47,211 nt of DNA from a virus, in the IMG/VR virus record IMGVR_UViG_3300022902_000026, positions 1 to 47,211 of that record. The stretch is one strand, 5' to 3'. A model generated the notes under the pieces. That model worked only from the letters and a program-made list of their open reading frames with translations, had not been told where the DNA came from and ran no database searches. The position numbers were made by a program, and so were the translations under genes. Below are positions 1 through 7,097 of the stretch, in pieces (positions within the stretch are counted from its first letter, which is position 1; every line of letters starts with the position of its first letter).

Positions 1-147
1 GGCATTGACCCGGGCGACGGGGAAAGAGGGGAGCGGAACATAAAAACCATCATGGGATATGTCCGGGAGTTGAAGAGGGTTCGGAATCGGAGTTTGGCGC
101 GGATTGAGGAAATTGAACGGGCGGTGGAGTGGAGGTTGAGGCCATGA
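1..147 (+). CDS. 3' end of a small protein gene cut by the window edge
   Basis: Frame 1 is open from the first base to TGA at 145-147 and gives 48 charged, helix-prone residues ending in RAVEWRLRP. The stop overlaps the ATG of the next gene (ATGA), the usual phage coupling. If the ends of the window join, the frame continues back to an ATG at 47197, giving a complete protein of about 53 residues. No family is recognised. A real gene is supported by the coupling and an Arg/Glu-rich helix, but it is short. Confidence 0.5.
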   Translation, partial: GIDPGDGERGERNIKTIMGYVRELKRVRNRSLARIEEIERAVEWRLRP

Positions 148-329
148 AGTGGGAATACAGAACAACGTGCGAACACCCTGGAAAGTGTATTGAAGAGGTG
201 CTTAACGAACTAGGATTGGACGGTTGGGAATTGGTGTCGGCATACCACGACCCCCATAAGACCAGTGTCGCATGGTGTTTTCTAAAGCGCCAAATTCCAA
301 CAGAACCGTCTAATGATCCCACACCATGA
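144..329 (+). CDS. small DUF4177-like protein
   Basis: The protein is about 61 residues. It begins MKWEYRT and contains LNELGLDGWELVS followed by a strand with WCFLKRQ. This matches the pattern of DUF4177-type proteins, in which a strand, a helix ending in GxxGWELV and a final strand form a small fold of unknown function. The ATG at 144 is chosen over an upstream GTG at 129 because GGAGG lies at 131-135 with 8-base spacing and the ATG overlaps the preceding stop. Phage and bacterial members have no established role. Confidence 0.6.
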   Translation: MKWEYRTTCEHPGKCIEEVLNELGLDGWELVSAYHDPHKTSVAWCFLKRQIPTEPSNDPTP

Positions 330-389
330 CCACCACCAAAACAACCCCACTCCCACCCCTGGCCTCGCTGTGCTGGTTATGAGGAAATT

Positions 390-1733
390 ATGAAATATCA
401 AGAATACATAGCGTCAAAATCAGATTCATGTCCGAGGGTTGGAATTGACCACGGCCCATTGTCTGATGTCCTTTTTGAATGGCAGGCTGAATTGGTATCG
501 CGAGCATTGAAGCGCGGTCGGTTCTGCTTGTTCACCGATACCGGGACAGGCAAGACGCTCATGCAGTTGGAATGGGCGCGTCATATCCCAGGACGGGTTC
601 TTATCCTTGCCCCGTTGGCGGTCGCAGAACAGACGGTAAGGGAAGGCGCGCTACTTGGAATCGAGCCGAAATATCTCAGGGAAGACGACCACGAGACTCA
701 GGTAGTGGTGGCCAACTATGAGATGTTGAGCCACTTCGACCCGGCAAACTTCACCGGTATTGTGCTCGATGAGAGCAGCATCCTGAAGTCGTTCACCGGC
801 AAGATCAGAACACAAATCATCGAAGAGTTCCAGGGCACCCCATACCGTCTGGCATGTACTGCAACCCCTGCTCCTAACGACCACATGGAGCTGGGCAATC
901 ACTCAGAGTTTTTGGGTGAGAAAACAAGGACGGAAATGCTGGCAGAGTACTTTGTCCATGACGGTGCCACCACTCAAGCATGGAGGCTCAAGGGCCACGC
1001 TGAGGACATCTTCTGGCGCTGGATTTGTTCATGGGCGGCGTTCATGGGCAAGCCAAGTGACATTGGCTACAGCGATGCGGAATACCAACTGCCTGAACTT
1101 CGGATGCATGAGCACGTTATCGGAGTGGATCATGTAGCGGCGCAGTCGAGCGGGATGCTGTTCGCCATGCAGGCCAGGGGATTAAGGGAGCAGCGGGCAG
1201 TTAGGCGCGGGACCATGGATCGGCGCGTGGATATGGCGTCCAAGCTCGCAAACCACGAGGGGCAAGCAATCGTGTGGTGTGAGTTGAACGACGAAAGCAA
1301 GGCAGCCGCAGACGCGATAGAAGGGTCCGTTGAAATCACCGGCAGCGATTCGCCAGACTTCAAGCGCGATGCACTTCTTGGATTTGCAAATGGCGAGTAT
1401 CGTGTTCTGGTTTCAAAGCTAAAGATCGCTGGGTTCGGGTTGAACTTTCAAAACTGCAACAAGATGGTTTTCCTCGGTGCCAGCCACTCATTTGAGCAGA
1501 CATACCAGGGTGTGAGGCGATGCTGGAGGTTCGGCCAGAAGAACCCGGTTGATGTCCACATCATCAGGGCCGAGACCGAAGATGAAGTGGTTGCGAATTA
1601 CAAGCGGAAAGAGCGGCAGTTTGCCGAGATGCGCCAGAAGATGGTTGAGCACACCCGCCACGCCTTAGAAGGTGCTCGGTGGGTTGAGTACTCGCCAAAT
1701 ACCTCAATGATTATCCCTGATTGGCTTTGCTAG
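390..1733 (+). CDS. SNF2-like DEAD/DEAH-box helicase
   Basis: This 447-residue superfamily 2 ATPase has the full motif set. Walker A TGTGKT is at residues 51-56, motif II DESS at 127-130, motif III TATP at 157-160, and motif VI QGVRRCWRFGQ at 373-383. The arrangement is that of the compact phage SNF2-like helicases that translocate on double-stranded DNA and often sit near a DNA methyltransferase gene, as here (3454-4386). No nuclease or extra DNA-binding domain is visible. The likely role is in phage replication, recombination or DNA remodelling in the cytoplasm. GAGG is placed 7 bases before the ATG. Confidence 0.9.
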   Translation: MKYQEYIASKSDSCPRVGIDHGPLSDVLFEWQAELVSRALKRGRFCLFTDTGTGKTLMQLEWARHIPGRVLILAPLAVAEQTVREGALLGIEPKYLREDDHETQVVVANYEMLSHFDPANFTGIVLDESSILKSFTGKIRTQIIEEFQGTPYRLACTATPAPNDHMELGNHSEFLGEKTRTEMLAEYFVHDGATTQAWRLKGHAEDIFWRWICSWAAFMGKPSDIGYSDAEYQLPELRMHEHVIGVDHVAAQSSGMLFAMQARGLREQRAVRRGTMDRRVDMASKLANHEGQAIVWCELNDESKAAADAIEGSVEITGSDSPDFKRDALLGFANGEYRVLVSKLKIAGFGLNFQNCNKMVFLGASHSFEQTYQGVRRCWRFGQKNPVDVHIIRAETEDEVVANYKRKERQFAEMRQKMVEHTRHALEGARWVEYSPNTSMIIPDWLC

Positions 1734-1759
1734 CGATTTATTTTCCTTTATCGTGATTT

Positions 1760-1794
1760 AGTATGTTGACTTCTAACATAGTATCGAGCATACT
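1760..1794 (+). promoter_or_regulatory. early promoter 1 with TATGTT/AACATA operator
   Basis: TTGACT at 1766-1771 and CATACT at 1789-1794 are separated by 17 bases, a sigma70-type promoter. Overlapping the -35 box is an inverted repeat TATGTT-N7-AACATA (1762-1780). AGTATG and CATACT also pair across the whole element. Nearly the same element recurs at 4436-4470. It drives the first small-gene cassette (1846-2600) and probably the genes after it. A repressor site is inferred from the symmetry; the RHH proteins at 2400 and 4895 are the best candidates to bind it. Confidence 0.65.
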
Positions 1795-1845
1795 GTATTC
1801 ATGGTTAAGGGAAACACAAACAAAGCAGCCAACGATGGAGCCAAC

Positions 1846-2010
1846 ATGGCAACTTCATACCGCATCAAAAAAGACGGCAAATACTGGACCGGATACAACT
1901 GGGCACCCACTGCGATATCCGCCGAGGAATACTGCTCCAGGTGGGAAGCGAGCGGCGAAGCCAAGAAGGTTGGCGGCGAGATTGAAAAACACTCCTACTG
2001 CAACGGATAA
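1846..2010 (+). CDS. small hypothetical early protein, 54 aa
   Basis: The protein starts MATSYRIKKDGKYW and is the first gene after early promoter 1. An in-frame ATG at 1801 falls directly after the -10 box, too close to be translated, so the ATG at 1846 with GGAG just upstream is preferred. The same MATS opening is used by the first gene of the second cassette (4521). The body contains several Trp/Tyr residues and ends KHSYCNG. No known domain is recognised. Confidence 0.55.
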   Translation: MATSYRIKKDGKYWTGYNWAPTAISAEEYCSRWEASGEAKKVGGEIEKHSYCNG

Positions 2011-2020
2011 GGAAAAGACC

Positions 2021-2197
2021 ATGGACGCAAAAATAAACAGCATGAATCCTGGCGACAGCATCATCATCAGCGAGTCAGGCGATTCCAGAGTGATTGCAGA
2101 GCGTAGCGGCGACGGGCAAACCCTGCGATTCGTTCGCGTCCATGATAACGGCTCATGGGTCACTTTCCTGACCAAGCCCTTCGCCCTGGCCCGCTAA
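2021..2197 (+). CDS. small hypothetical early protein, 58 aa
   Basis: It starts at MDAKINSMNPGD with AAGGAAAAG just upstream, the leader motif seen before several early genes here. The sequence is mostly beta (SIIISESGDSRVIAERS, then TLRFVRVHDNG) and resembles a small barrel, but no family can be named. It ends 1 base before the next ATG, so it is cotranscribed with the 65-residue gene at 2199. Confidence 0.5.
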   Translation: MDAKINSMNPGDSIIISESGDSRVIAERSGDGQTLRFVRVHDNGSWVTFLTKPFALAR

Positions 2198-2198
2198 C

Positions 2199-2396
2199 AT
2201 GACCACCGCCGAATACAACTTCCTGAAAAGCAGCGGCAACTTGGCAACCTTCCGCAACCACGACGCGGCATGGCGATGGGCATACGGAATGAAGGCCGGA
2301 ACCGTGGTTATGGGCGACGTTGGAGAGTATATGGTTTGCACGATGCGTATCGCTTCCCGGCTGATCAAGGCCGGATACGAACTGGCTCCGCGCTAG
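2199..2396 (+). CDS. cassette protein A1, 65 aa, duplicated at 4694
   Basis: The 65-residue protein reads MTTAEYNFLKSSGN, then DAAWRWAYGMKAG, GDVGEY and KAGYELAPR. A second copy at 4694-4891 differs at about 11 positions and has the same length and the same downstream partner. The DAAWRWA helix and the hydrophobic strands suggest a compact alpha/beta fold. Function is unknown. Retention of two copies at near-identical sequence suggests recent duplication and some benefit early in infection. Confidence 0.65.
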   Translation: MTTAEYNFLKSSGNLATFRNHDAAWRWAYGMKAGTVVMGDVGEYMVCTMRIASRLIKAGYELAPR

Positions 2397-2399
2397 ACC

Positions 2400-2600
2400 A
2401 TGCCCAACACCACAACAAAGCACGCTGCAAACTTCTACCTGTCCAGGGACCTAACCGACAGGATCAAGGCCATCGCTGAAACCATGAACATATCAGGGTC
2501 AAGCATCGTGGCAATGTGTCTTGACGCTGGACTTCCTACACTTGAACGGACGCCGGATGAACTGGCGAAGGATATTGAGGCAATTTTATGTCAAGAATAG
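2400..2600 (+). CDS. ribbon-helix-helix DNA-binding protein, copy A
   Basis: The 66-residue protein has the CopG/Arc pattern: a short strand (HAANFYLSRDLTDR), a helix (IKAIAETMN), a turn (ISGS) and a second helix (SIVAMCLDAGL). Such proteins bind palindromic operators as dimers through the paired strands. It is nearly identical to the protein at 4895-5086, with a block of about 70 identical bases. Both copies lie downstream of the same promoter and operator, so autoregulation is a reasonable inference. The gene overlaps the next start by 13 bases. Confidence 0.75.
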   Translation: MPNTTTKHAANFYLSRDLTDRIKAIAETMNISGSSIVAMCLDAGLPTLERTPDELAKDIEAILCQE

Positions 2601-3457
2601 CCAGAGTGTTCCCATCAAGGACAACCTATACGCCAGATGATGACCTGTGTTTTTTTGATGGACCTGGATTGTTTCCACCAGAAGTTGATGAGGTCCATGT
2701 TTCATGTACTTTCTCATGGGATAAGCCAAGAGCCGAACAATTGGCAGAAGAATGGTCAACAGTCCTTCCGGTTAAGTTGGGCGGACCTGCATACAATGAC
2801 TTCGTGCAAGAGTTTGAGCCTGGTATGTATCTTAAAAAAGGGATGACAATCACAAGCAGGGGCTGCCCTCATAAGTGCAAGTCCTGTCTTGTCCCGATTA
2901 GAGAGGGGGCGCTAAGGACAATTAAAATTAAGCAAGGTGACAGATTGCTTGACAGCAACATTCTAGCTTGCCCTGATCCTCACATTAAAGAAGTATTCAA
3001 AATGCTCGCATCCAATAAGGGGAAATTTGGGCTCCATGGCGGGTTTGATATCCGCATAATGAAAGACTGGCATGTTGGATTGCTGGCAGAACACAAAACA
3101 AAAATTGAACGCCTATATATTGCATTTGATTATGATTCAAAGCTATCACGAGAGCGGACGGTTGAAGCGATTAAGAAGATCAGGGTTGATGGCGGTCTAT
3201 CGCTAGGGCAGCTCAGGTGTTTCGTTTTGATAGGGCACGAAGGCGATACTGTTGAGGCAGCCGAGGACAGATGCCAGTTTGTTTTCGATTCAGGTGCCGT
3301 ACCATTTGCGAGTGTATATCGCGGTCCATCTGAACTTAACGTAAAAAAGAACCCAACATGGCAGGCCGTCTCATCTAGGTGGTCATGGATGCCTGGAATC
3401 TTCGGGAGAATGAAGCGCGAGGGTGTTGATATTTCAAACCAAAGGATGATGAAATGA
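2588..3457 (+). CDS. phage radical SAM protein of unknown substrate
   Basis: The 289-residue protein has CPHKCKSC (Cys93, Cys97, Cys100), the CxxxCxxC motif that holds the 4Fe-4S cluster and S-adenosylmethionine in radical SAM enzymes. It precedes a barrel-like region with LHGGFDIR, LYIAFDYD and LRCFVLIGHEGD. The first 90 residues (VHVSCTFSWD, PVKLGGPAY) look like the Rossmann-like front half of B12-type radical SAM proteins, without a clear B12-binding DxHxxG motif. It lacks features of QueE. The stop overlaps the methyltransferase start (ATGA), so a nucleic-acid substrate is possible but unproven. The gene is visibly richer in A and T than its neighbours. Confidence 0.8.
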   Translation: MSRIARVFPSRTTYTPDDDLCFFDGPGLFPPEVDEVHVSCTFSWDKPRAEQLAEEWSTVLPVKLGGPAYNDFVQEFEPGMYLKKGMTITSRGCPHKCKSCLVPIREGALRTIKIKQGDRLLDSNILACPDPHIKEVFKMLASNKGKFGLHGGFDIRIMKDWHVGLLAEHKTKIERLYIAFDYDSKLSRERTVEAIKKIRVDGGLSLGQLRCFVLIGHEGDTVEAAEDRCQFVFDSGAVPFASVYRGPSELNVKKNPTWQAVSSRWSWMPGIFGRMKREGVDISNQRMMK

Positions 3458-4386
3458 CAGATGCAATAGACCAGGTAATCACCGAAGAATATGCAATCTA
3501 TCGCGGCGACTGCGTTGAGGTAATTCAAGGTATCCCGGATGAGTCCATCGGGTATTCCATCTTCAGCCCGCCATTTGCGAGCCTATATACCTACAGCGCC
3601 AGCCCACGAGACATGGGCAATTGCTCAACTCACGACGACTTCGCGGCCCACTTCGCGCACCTTATCCCTGAGTTGTTCCGGGTTACGAAGCCGGGCAGGC
3701 TGGTCTCGTTTCATTGTATGTTGCTGCCGACGACCAAGACCAGAGACGGGTTCATTGGAATCACGGACTTCAGGGGCCAACTAATCAAGGCGTTTCAGGA
3801 TGCCGGGTTCTACTTCCATTCAGAGGTAGTCATCTGGAAGGATCCTGTTACGGCCATGCAGCGGACTAAGGCACTTGGCTTGCTTCATAAGCAGATCAAG
3901 AAAGATAGTTGTATGAGCAGACAAGGGATCCCTGATTACCTCGTGACAATGCGCAAGCCCGGCGACAACGATGAGCCAGTTGCTGGCCGGTTTCAGGATT
4001 ACGTAGGCGAAGGATATCCCGAGAAAGGCGAGGATTCCGACAGCCGCAGCATTGAGATCTGGCAGCGGTACGCATCCCCTGTCTGGTCCGATATCAACCC
4101 CAATGACACCTTGCAATACCGTAGTGCAAGGGAGCACCAGGACGAGCGCCATATCTGCCCGCTCCAGCTCCAGGTTATTCGGCGCGGTATGCAAATGTGG
4201 AGCAATCCAGGGGACACGGTTCTGAGCCCGTTCGCAGGAATCGGCAGCGAGGGATACGAATCTATCAGGGCCGGTCGGCGGTTCGTCGGGATTGAGCTTA
4301 AGGCGAGCTACTACCGGCAGATGGAACTGAACCTCGAAGCGGCCAACAAAGAGACCATGCCGCTGTTCGCTGGGGTAGATGAGTAA
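3454..4386 (+). CDS. beta-class DNA (N4/N6) methyltransferase
   Basis: The 310-residue enzyme has the catalytic SPPF motif at residues 38-41 and the SAM-binding FAGIGSEG motif at 260-267, the order of beta-class amino-methyltransferases that modify adenine N6 or cytosine N4. RDGD-like entry residues (YRGDCVEVI) and a C-terminal GRRFVGIELKASYY complete the family signature. No restriction endonuclease is adjacent, so it is an orphan enzyme, most likely protecting phage DNA or marking it. SPPF occurs in both N4-cytosine and N6-adenine enzymes, so the base cannot be decided. It is translationally coupled to the radical SAM gene. Confidence 0.9.
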   Translation: MTDAIDQVITEEYAIYRGDCVEVIQGIPDESIGYSIFSPPFASLYTYSASPRDMGNCSTHDDFAAHFAHLIPELFRVTKPGRLVSFHCMLLPTTKTRDGFIGITDFRGQLIKAFQDAGFYFHSEVVIWKDPVTAMQRTKALGLLHKQIKKDSCMSRQGIPDYLVTMRKPGDNDEPVAGRFQDYVGEGYPEKGEDSDSRSIEIWQRYASPVWSDINPNDTLQYRSAREHQDERHICPLQLQVIRRGMQMWSNPGDTVLSPFAGIGSEGYESIRAGRRFVGIELKASYYRQMELNLEAANKETMPLFAGVDE

Positions 4387-4435
4387 TTTCACGCCGTTTG
4401 ACGCTTTGCCAACTTATTTCCAAATATCGTGATTT

Positions 4436-4470
4436 AGTATGTTGACTTCTAACATGGTATCGAACATACT
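4436..4470 (+). promoter_or_regulatory. early promoter 2, copy of promoter 1
   Basis: TTGACT at 4442-4447 and CATACT at 4465-4470 have a 17-base spacer. GTATGTT (4437-4443) and AACATAC (4463-4469) form a perfect 7-bp inverted repeat, and ATGTT-N7-AACAT is also kept. The element matches the one at 1760-1794 almost base for base, including upstream TCGTGATTTA. It drives the second cassette. The leader after it contains GAACCCGAACAAGGAAAAT before the first ATG, shared with the leader at 11127-11149. Confidence 0.65.
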
Positions 4471-4520
4471 TATTTCAGTTGGAAGGGAAACAGGCAGCGA
4501 ACCCGAACAAGGAAAATACC

Positions 4521-4697
4521 ATGGCCACTTCAATCAAGCGCTTCATACCCTCAGACCTTCAAGGAAATTACAAAGTTGCACGCTACGTCAAATGCCAACT
4601 TTGCAGCAAGCATGTTGACCCGAGCGCGGCCAGCAACGAGAAGTTCTGCGGCAAGGTCGTAACGGTCTGCAACATCTGCTCCGGGGTGTCCAAGTGA
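4521..4697 (+). CDS. small zinc-ribbon protein, 58 aa
   Basis: The protein starts MATSIKRFIPSD and has two CxxC knuckles, CQLC and CNIC, with a single further Cys (KFCGK) between them, so one Zn site is likely. The ATG at 4521 has AAGGAAAA upstream. It occupies the first position in the second cassette, where the first cassette has two unrelated small genes. Its stop overlaps the GTG start of the next gene. Confidence 0.6.
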   Translation: MATSIKRFIPSDLQGNYKVARYVKCQLCSKHVDPSAASNEKFCGKVVTVCNICSGVSK

Positions 4698-4891
4698 CCA
4701 CTAAAGACTTCAACTTCCTAAAAAGCAGCGGCAACATCTCAACCTTCCACAACTTCGACGCGGCATGGCGATGGGCAGACGGAATGAAGGCCGGAATCGT
4801 GGTGATGGGCGATGTTGGCGAGTATCTGGTTTGCACGATGCGTATCGCTTCCCGGCTGGTCAAGGCCGGATACGAATTGGCCCCGCGCTAG
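4694..4891 (+). CDS. cassette protein B1, 65 aa, duplicate of 2199
   Basis: The second copy of the 65-residue family starts at GTG (GTGA overlap with the preceding stop). It keeps NFLKSSGN, DAAWRWA, VVMGDVGEY and KAGYELAPR. Differences from the first copy are mainly conservative (for example Ile for Val, Phe for Tyr). Function is unknown. Its position directly before an RHH gene is the same in both cassettes. Confidence 0.65.
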   Translation: MTTKDFNFLKSSGNISTFHNFDAAWRWADGMKAGIVVMGDVGEYLVCTMRIASRLVKAGYELAPR

Positions 4892-4894
4892 ACC

Positions 4895-5086
4895 ATGCCA
4901 AACACCACAACAAAGCACGCAGCCAACTTCTACCTGTCGCGAGACTTAACCGACAGGATCAAGGCCATCGCTGAAACCATGAACATATCAGGGTCAAGCA
5001 TCGTGGCAATGTGTCTAGTCGCTGGACTGCCCACTCTTGAGGAATTGCCCGCGAAACTTTCCGAAGACATGAATGGAAAACTATGA
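4895..5086 (+). CDS. ribbon-helix-helix DNA-binding protein, copy B
   Basis: The 63-residue RHH protein is identical to the copy at 2400 through nearly all of the strand and both helices (FYLSRDLTDRIKAIAETMN, ISGSSIVAMCL). It diverges only in the last 18 residues. The DNA-recognition strand is unchanged, so both should bind the same operator. The 3' end overlaps the MazG-like start by 4 bases. Confidence 0.75.
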   Translation: MPNTTTKHAANFYLSRDLTDRIKAIAETMNISGSSIVAMCLVAGLPTLEELPAKLSEDMNGKL

Positions 5087-5370
5087 GCCGAGCCGAATCC
5101 ATCGCGCTAGTCGTCGAGGAAATCGAGCGGGCCACCATCAAATGGAAAGGCTGGCCATCCGACCCTGTCCATGCTGCGGGCGTTGTCAGCGAAGAGGCAG
5201 GCGAGCTTATGCAGGCCGCGATGAATCATACGTACATGTGGAAGGACAAGCGAAACATGCTAACCGAGGCCATCCACACGGCTGCTATGGCGATTCGATT
5301 CATTGAAGCGTACCAGGCAGGGCACTACGATAAACGCCCGGACTCGCTACCTGAGATAGCCAAGAAATAG
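5083..5370 (+). CDS. MazG-like nucleotide pyrophosphohydrolase
   Basis: The 95-residue all-helical protein has the sequence EEAGELMQAAMNH, which fits the ExxE metal-binding helix of MazG-like enzymes, and a later helix HTAAMAIRFIEAY in place of the second metal motif. These enzymes remove pyrophosphate from (d)NTPs or from alarmone-type nucleotides, and many phages carry one to shape the nucleotide pool. It is coupled to the RHH gene by an ATGA overlap and is the last gene of the cassette operon. The exact substrate cannot be read from the sequence. Confidence 0.7.
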   Translation: MSRAESIALVVEEIERATIKWKGWPSDPVHAAGVVSEEAGELMQAAMNHTYMWKDKRNMLTEAIHTAAMAIRFIEAYQAGHYDKRPDSLPEIAKK

Positions 5371-5466
5371 AACATGAACCCCGCCGCCACCCGAACCCGT
5401 TACCACTTGTGGCTGTCCCCGTGTCAATCGCATGGAACCTCCGCAGGCGAGTATTAGAAGAGCGGG

Positions 5467-5503
5467 CCAGCCACTTTGCCCGGGAATAGTCTCGGGCGGC
5501 TGG
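5467..5503. other. stem-loop upstream of the tRNA
   Basis: CCAGCC (5467-5472) pairs with GGCTGG (5498-5503), and GCCCG (5478-5482) pairs with CGGGC (5493-5497), leaving a 5-base bulge on one side. No T-run follows, so it is a weak terminator candidate. It could also be a processing signal for the tRNA that starts 23 bases later. The surrounding stretch 5371-5525 otherwise shows only a doubtful 27-codon frame at 5374-5457. Confidence 0.35.
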
Positions 5504-5525
5504 ATCGGGGGCGGTGGGGGATTTT

Positions 5526-5599
5526 AGGGTGGTAGCTCAACTGGATAGAGCACGAGGATTTGACCCTCGCGGTTTGCGGTTCGAACCCGCATCGCCCTT
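5526..5599 (+). tRNA. tRNA-Gln(TTG)
   Basis: All four stems fold. The acceptor AGGGTGG pairs with TCGCCCT (two G-T pairs), the D stem is GCTC/GAGC, the anticodon stem is CGAGG/CCTCG, and the T stem is TGCGG/CCGCA with loop TTCGAAC. The seven-base anticodon loop at 5558-5564 reads ATTTGAC, placing anticodon TTG at 5560-5562 (glutamine, CAA/CAG). The discriminator is T and CCA is not encoded, so the 3' end must be added by the host. The T discriminator is unlike the G of Escherichia coli tRNA-Gln. Confidence 0.9.
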
Positions 5600-5628
5600 C
5601 TGATTTTAACCCACAACAGGAGCAGCAA

Positions 5629-5817
5629 ATGGAACCGAACTTGAACATCAACATCACCATCACCAGGACCGCGAACGATACCATTTACAACGTAGGGGAC
5701 TATCCCTGCAGCGGCAAGGCGCAGCTCAAGTCCAAGCTCATGGCTGAGTGCCGCGTAAAGGTCGATGAGATCGTGTCGGGACTGTACCCGGATAAGGTCG
5801 AGAAAGTTTCCGAGTAG
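5629..5817 (+). CDS. small hypothetical protein, 62 aa
   Basis: AGGAG lies 6 bases before the ATG at 5629, 29 bases after the tRNA. The protein opens with alternating strands (LNINITITRT), then DTIYNVGDYPCSGKAQLKSKL and an acidic-lysine tail. No domain is recognised. The strong ribosome binding site and clean codon use support a real gene. Confidence 0.55.
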   Translation: MEPNLNINITITRTANDTIYNVGDYPCSGKAQLKSKLMAECRVKVDEIVSGLYPDKVEKVSE

Positions 5818-5969
5818 GGGTTGACTTACCCGCCCACCCGGTCAACATCCTCCTGTACTTGAGCTTTGAGACTCACTGAAAATCGATTCCGAACCCCGGG
5901 GCAAACGGCTGTGTTTCCCTCAAAGCTCCGCAGCCGCCCGGGGGGAGGATTATCTGGAGGAAGCAGGCC

Positions 5970-6284
5970 ATGCCACAGGAACCAAAATACGCAGCACAGC
6001 CGGACGCAATCGACCGCGATAACCCGCAGCCGCAGTGGAAGCGGTGGACGTTGCCGCGACTGCTTGCGGGCCCGTGGATTGGCTGCACTGGCGCGGACCT
6101 TTCTCTGATGCATATGCCTGACGGGCTCGTCTGGTATCTCGACCACGGCACAAGGCCGGGCGACGGTGATGTTATGAAGAGGGGCAGGCGGATGCGCATT
6201 TCGGAGGAGCGGGCGTTGCTGCTGCTGGAGATGGTCGCGGCTATGCGGCGGGAAGTTGAGCAGTGGGGGGAGGTGGCAAAATGA
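5970..6284 (+). CDS. hypothetical protein, 104 aa
   Basis: GGAGG lies 8-12 bases before the ATG. The protein has a Trp/Pro-rich N-terminal half (QWKRWTLPRLLAGPWIGCTG), a strand with LVWYLDHG, and a C-terminal helix (ISEERALLLLEMVAAMRREVEQWGEV). Its stop overlaps the exonuclease start, so it belongs to the recombination operon. The 150 bases before it hold a possible GTTGAC/GTCAAC inverted repeat (5821-5846) but no clear -10 box. Function is unknown. Confidence 0.6.
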   Translation: MPQEPKYAAQPDAIDRDNPQPQWKRWTLPRLLAGPWIGCTGADLSLMHMPDGLVWYLDHGTRPGDGDVMKRGRRMRISEERALLLLEMVAAMRREVEQWGEVAK

Positions 6285-7096
6285 GCAATCCATTCAAAGA
6301 CTACTTAGACATCAAGGCAACCAACTGGAGCAGCCTCAAGCTCATGAACACGAGCCCGCTCTGCTACCGGTACTATCAGGACAACCCGATGCCGGACAAG
6401 GCAGCGTACGCGCTAGGTAGGGCAGTCCACTGTGCCGTTCTGGAGCCTAGCCGGTTCGAGTCCGACGTGGTGGTATTTGACGGACGCCGAGCCGGAAAGA
6501 AGTGGACCGAGTTCAAGGAAGCAAACGGCGACTGCGAAATTGTTAAGCCGTCTGAGATGCAGTTGATCAAGACCATGAGGGACGCGGTCCTATCCCACCC
6601 GGTGGCTAGCCTCCATTTGCAGGGCGGCATTGCAGAGACAAACCTTGAGTGGGTTGACGTTCCGACTCAACTAAAGTGCAAAGGTCGCGCGGACTACATT
6701 ACCGACCGGGTCATTGACCTGAAGACGGCGCGAGACGTGGACCCATGGAAGTTCAGCGGGGCGATTGCTTCGTATCTCTACCACGGGCAAATGGCTTTCT
6801 ATGGTGACGGCGCGGTTCTTCATGGACACGATGTTGACCTACCCCCGCTTATCGTCGCGGTCCAATCGTCTCCACCGTTTGACGTTGCCGTCTATGAGAT
6901 TGGCGCGGAGGCTTTGGAGGCGGGCAGGAACCTGTACAGGGGTCTTATTGACATGCTCAAGGGATGCATGGATGCCGACCACTGGCCAGGGTGCGCGCCG
7001 GAAGTTATTGGGGTTGAGTTGCCACAGTGGGCAGCCGGAAATGAAACCGAAACCATGCCAGCCCTAACCATGGGCGGCAAAGCGATGGAGTTTTAA
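6281..7096 (+). CDS. PD-(D/E)XK exonuclease, RecE/Cas4-like
   Basis: The 271-residue protein has the motifs of phage exodeoxyribonuclease VIII-like nucleases: GRAVHCAVLEP (His50), GRADYI (Asp138), DLKTA (Asp146, Lys148) and the QMAFY helix (about residues 170-174). Such enzymes degrade one strand from DNA ends to create single strands for annealing or recombination. The ATG at 6281 follows a GGGGGAGG and overlaps the preceding stop; an upstream GTG frame merely reads through the ribosome binding site. No RecT or Erf annealing protein is recognised next to it; the 7098 gene takes the usual partner position. Confidence 0.85.
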   Translation: MSNPFKDYLDIKATNWSSLKLMNTSPLCYRYYQDNPMPDKAAYALGRAVHCAVLEPSRFESDVVVFDGRRAGKKWTEFKEANGDCEIVKPSEMQLIKTMRDAVLSHPVASLHLQGGIAETNLEWVDVPTQLKCKGRADYITDRVIDLKTARDVDPWKFSGAIASYLYHGQMAFYGDGAVLHGHDVDLPPLIVAVQSSPPFDVAVYEIGAEALEAGRNLYRGLIDMLKGCMDADHWPGCAPEVIGVELPQWAAGNETETMPALTMGGKAMEF

Positions 7097-7097
7097 A

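Noticed and set aside
2588-3457. Radical SAM protein as QueE of the preQ0 pathway
   Set aside because: QueE is shorter with its Cys motif near the N-terminus; here the motif is at residue 93 and the surroundings differ, and the gene is not next to queD.
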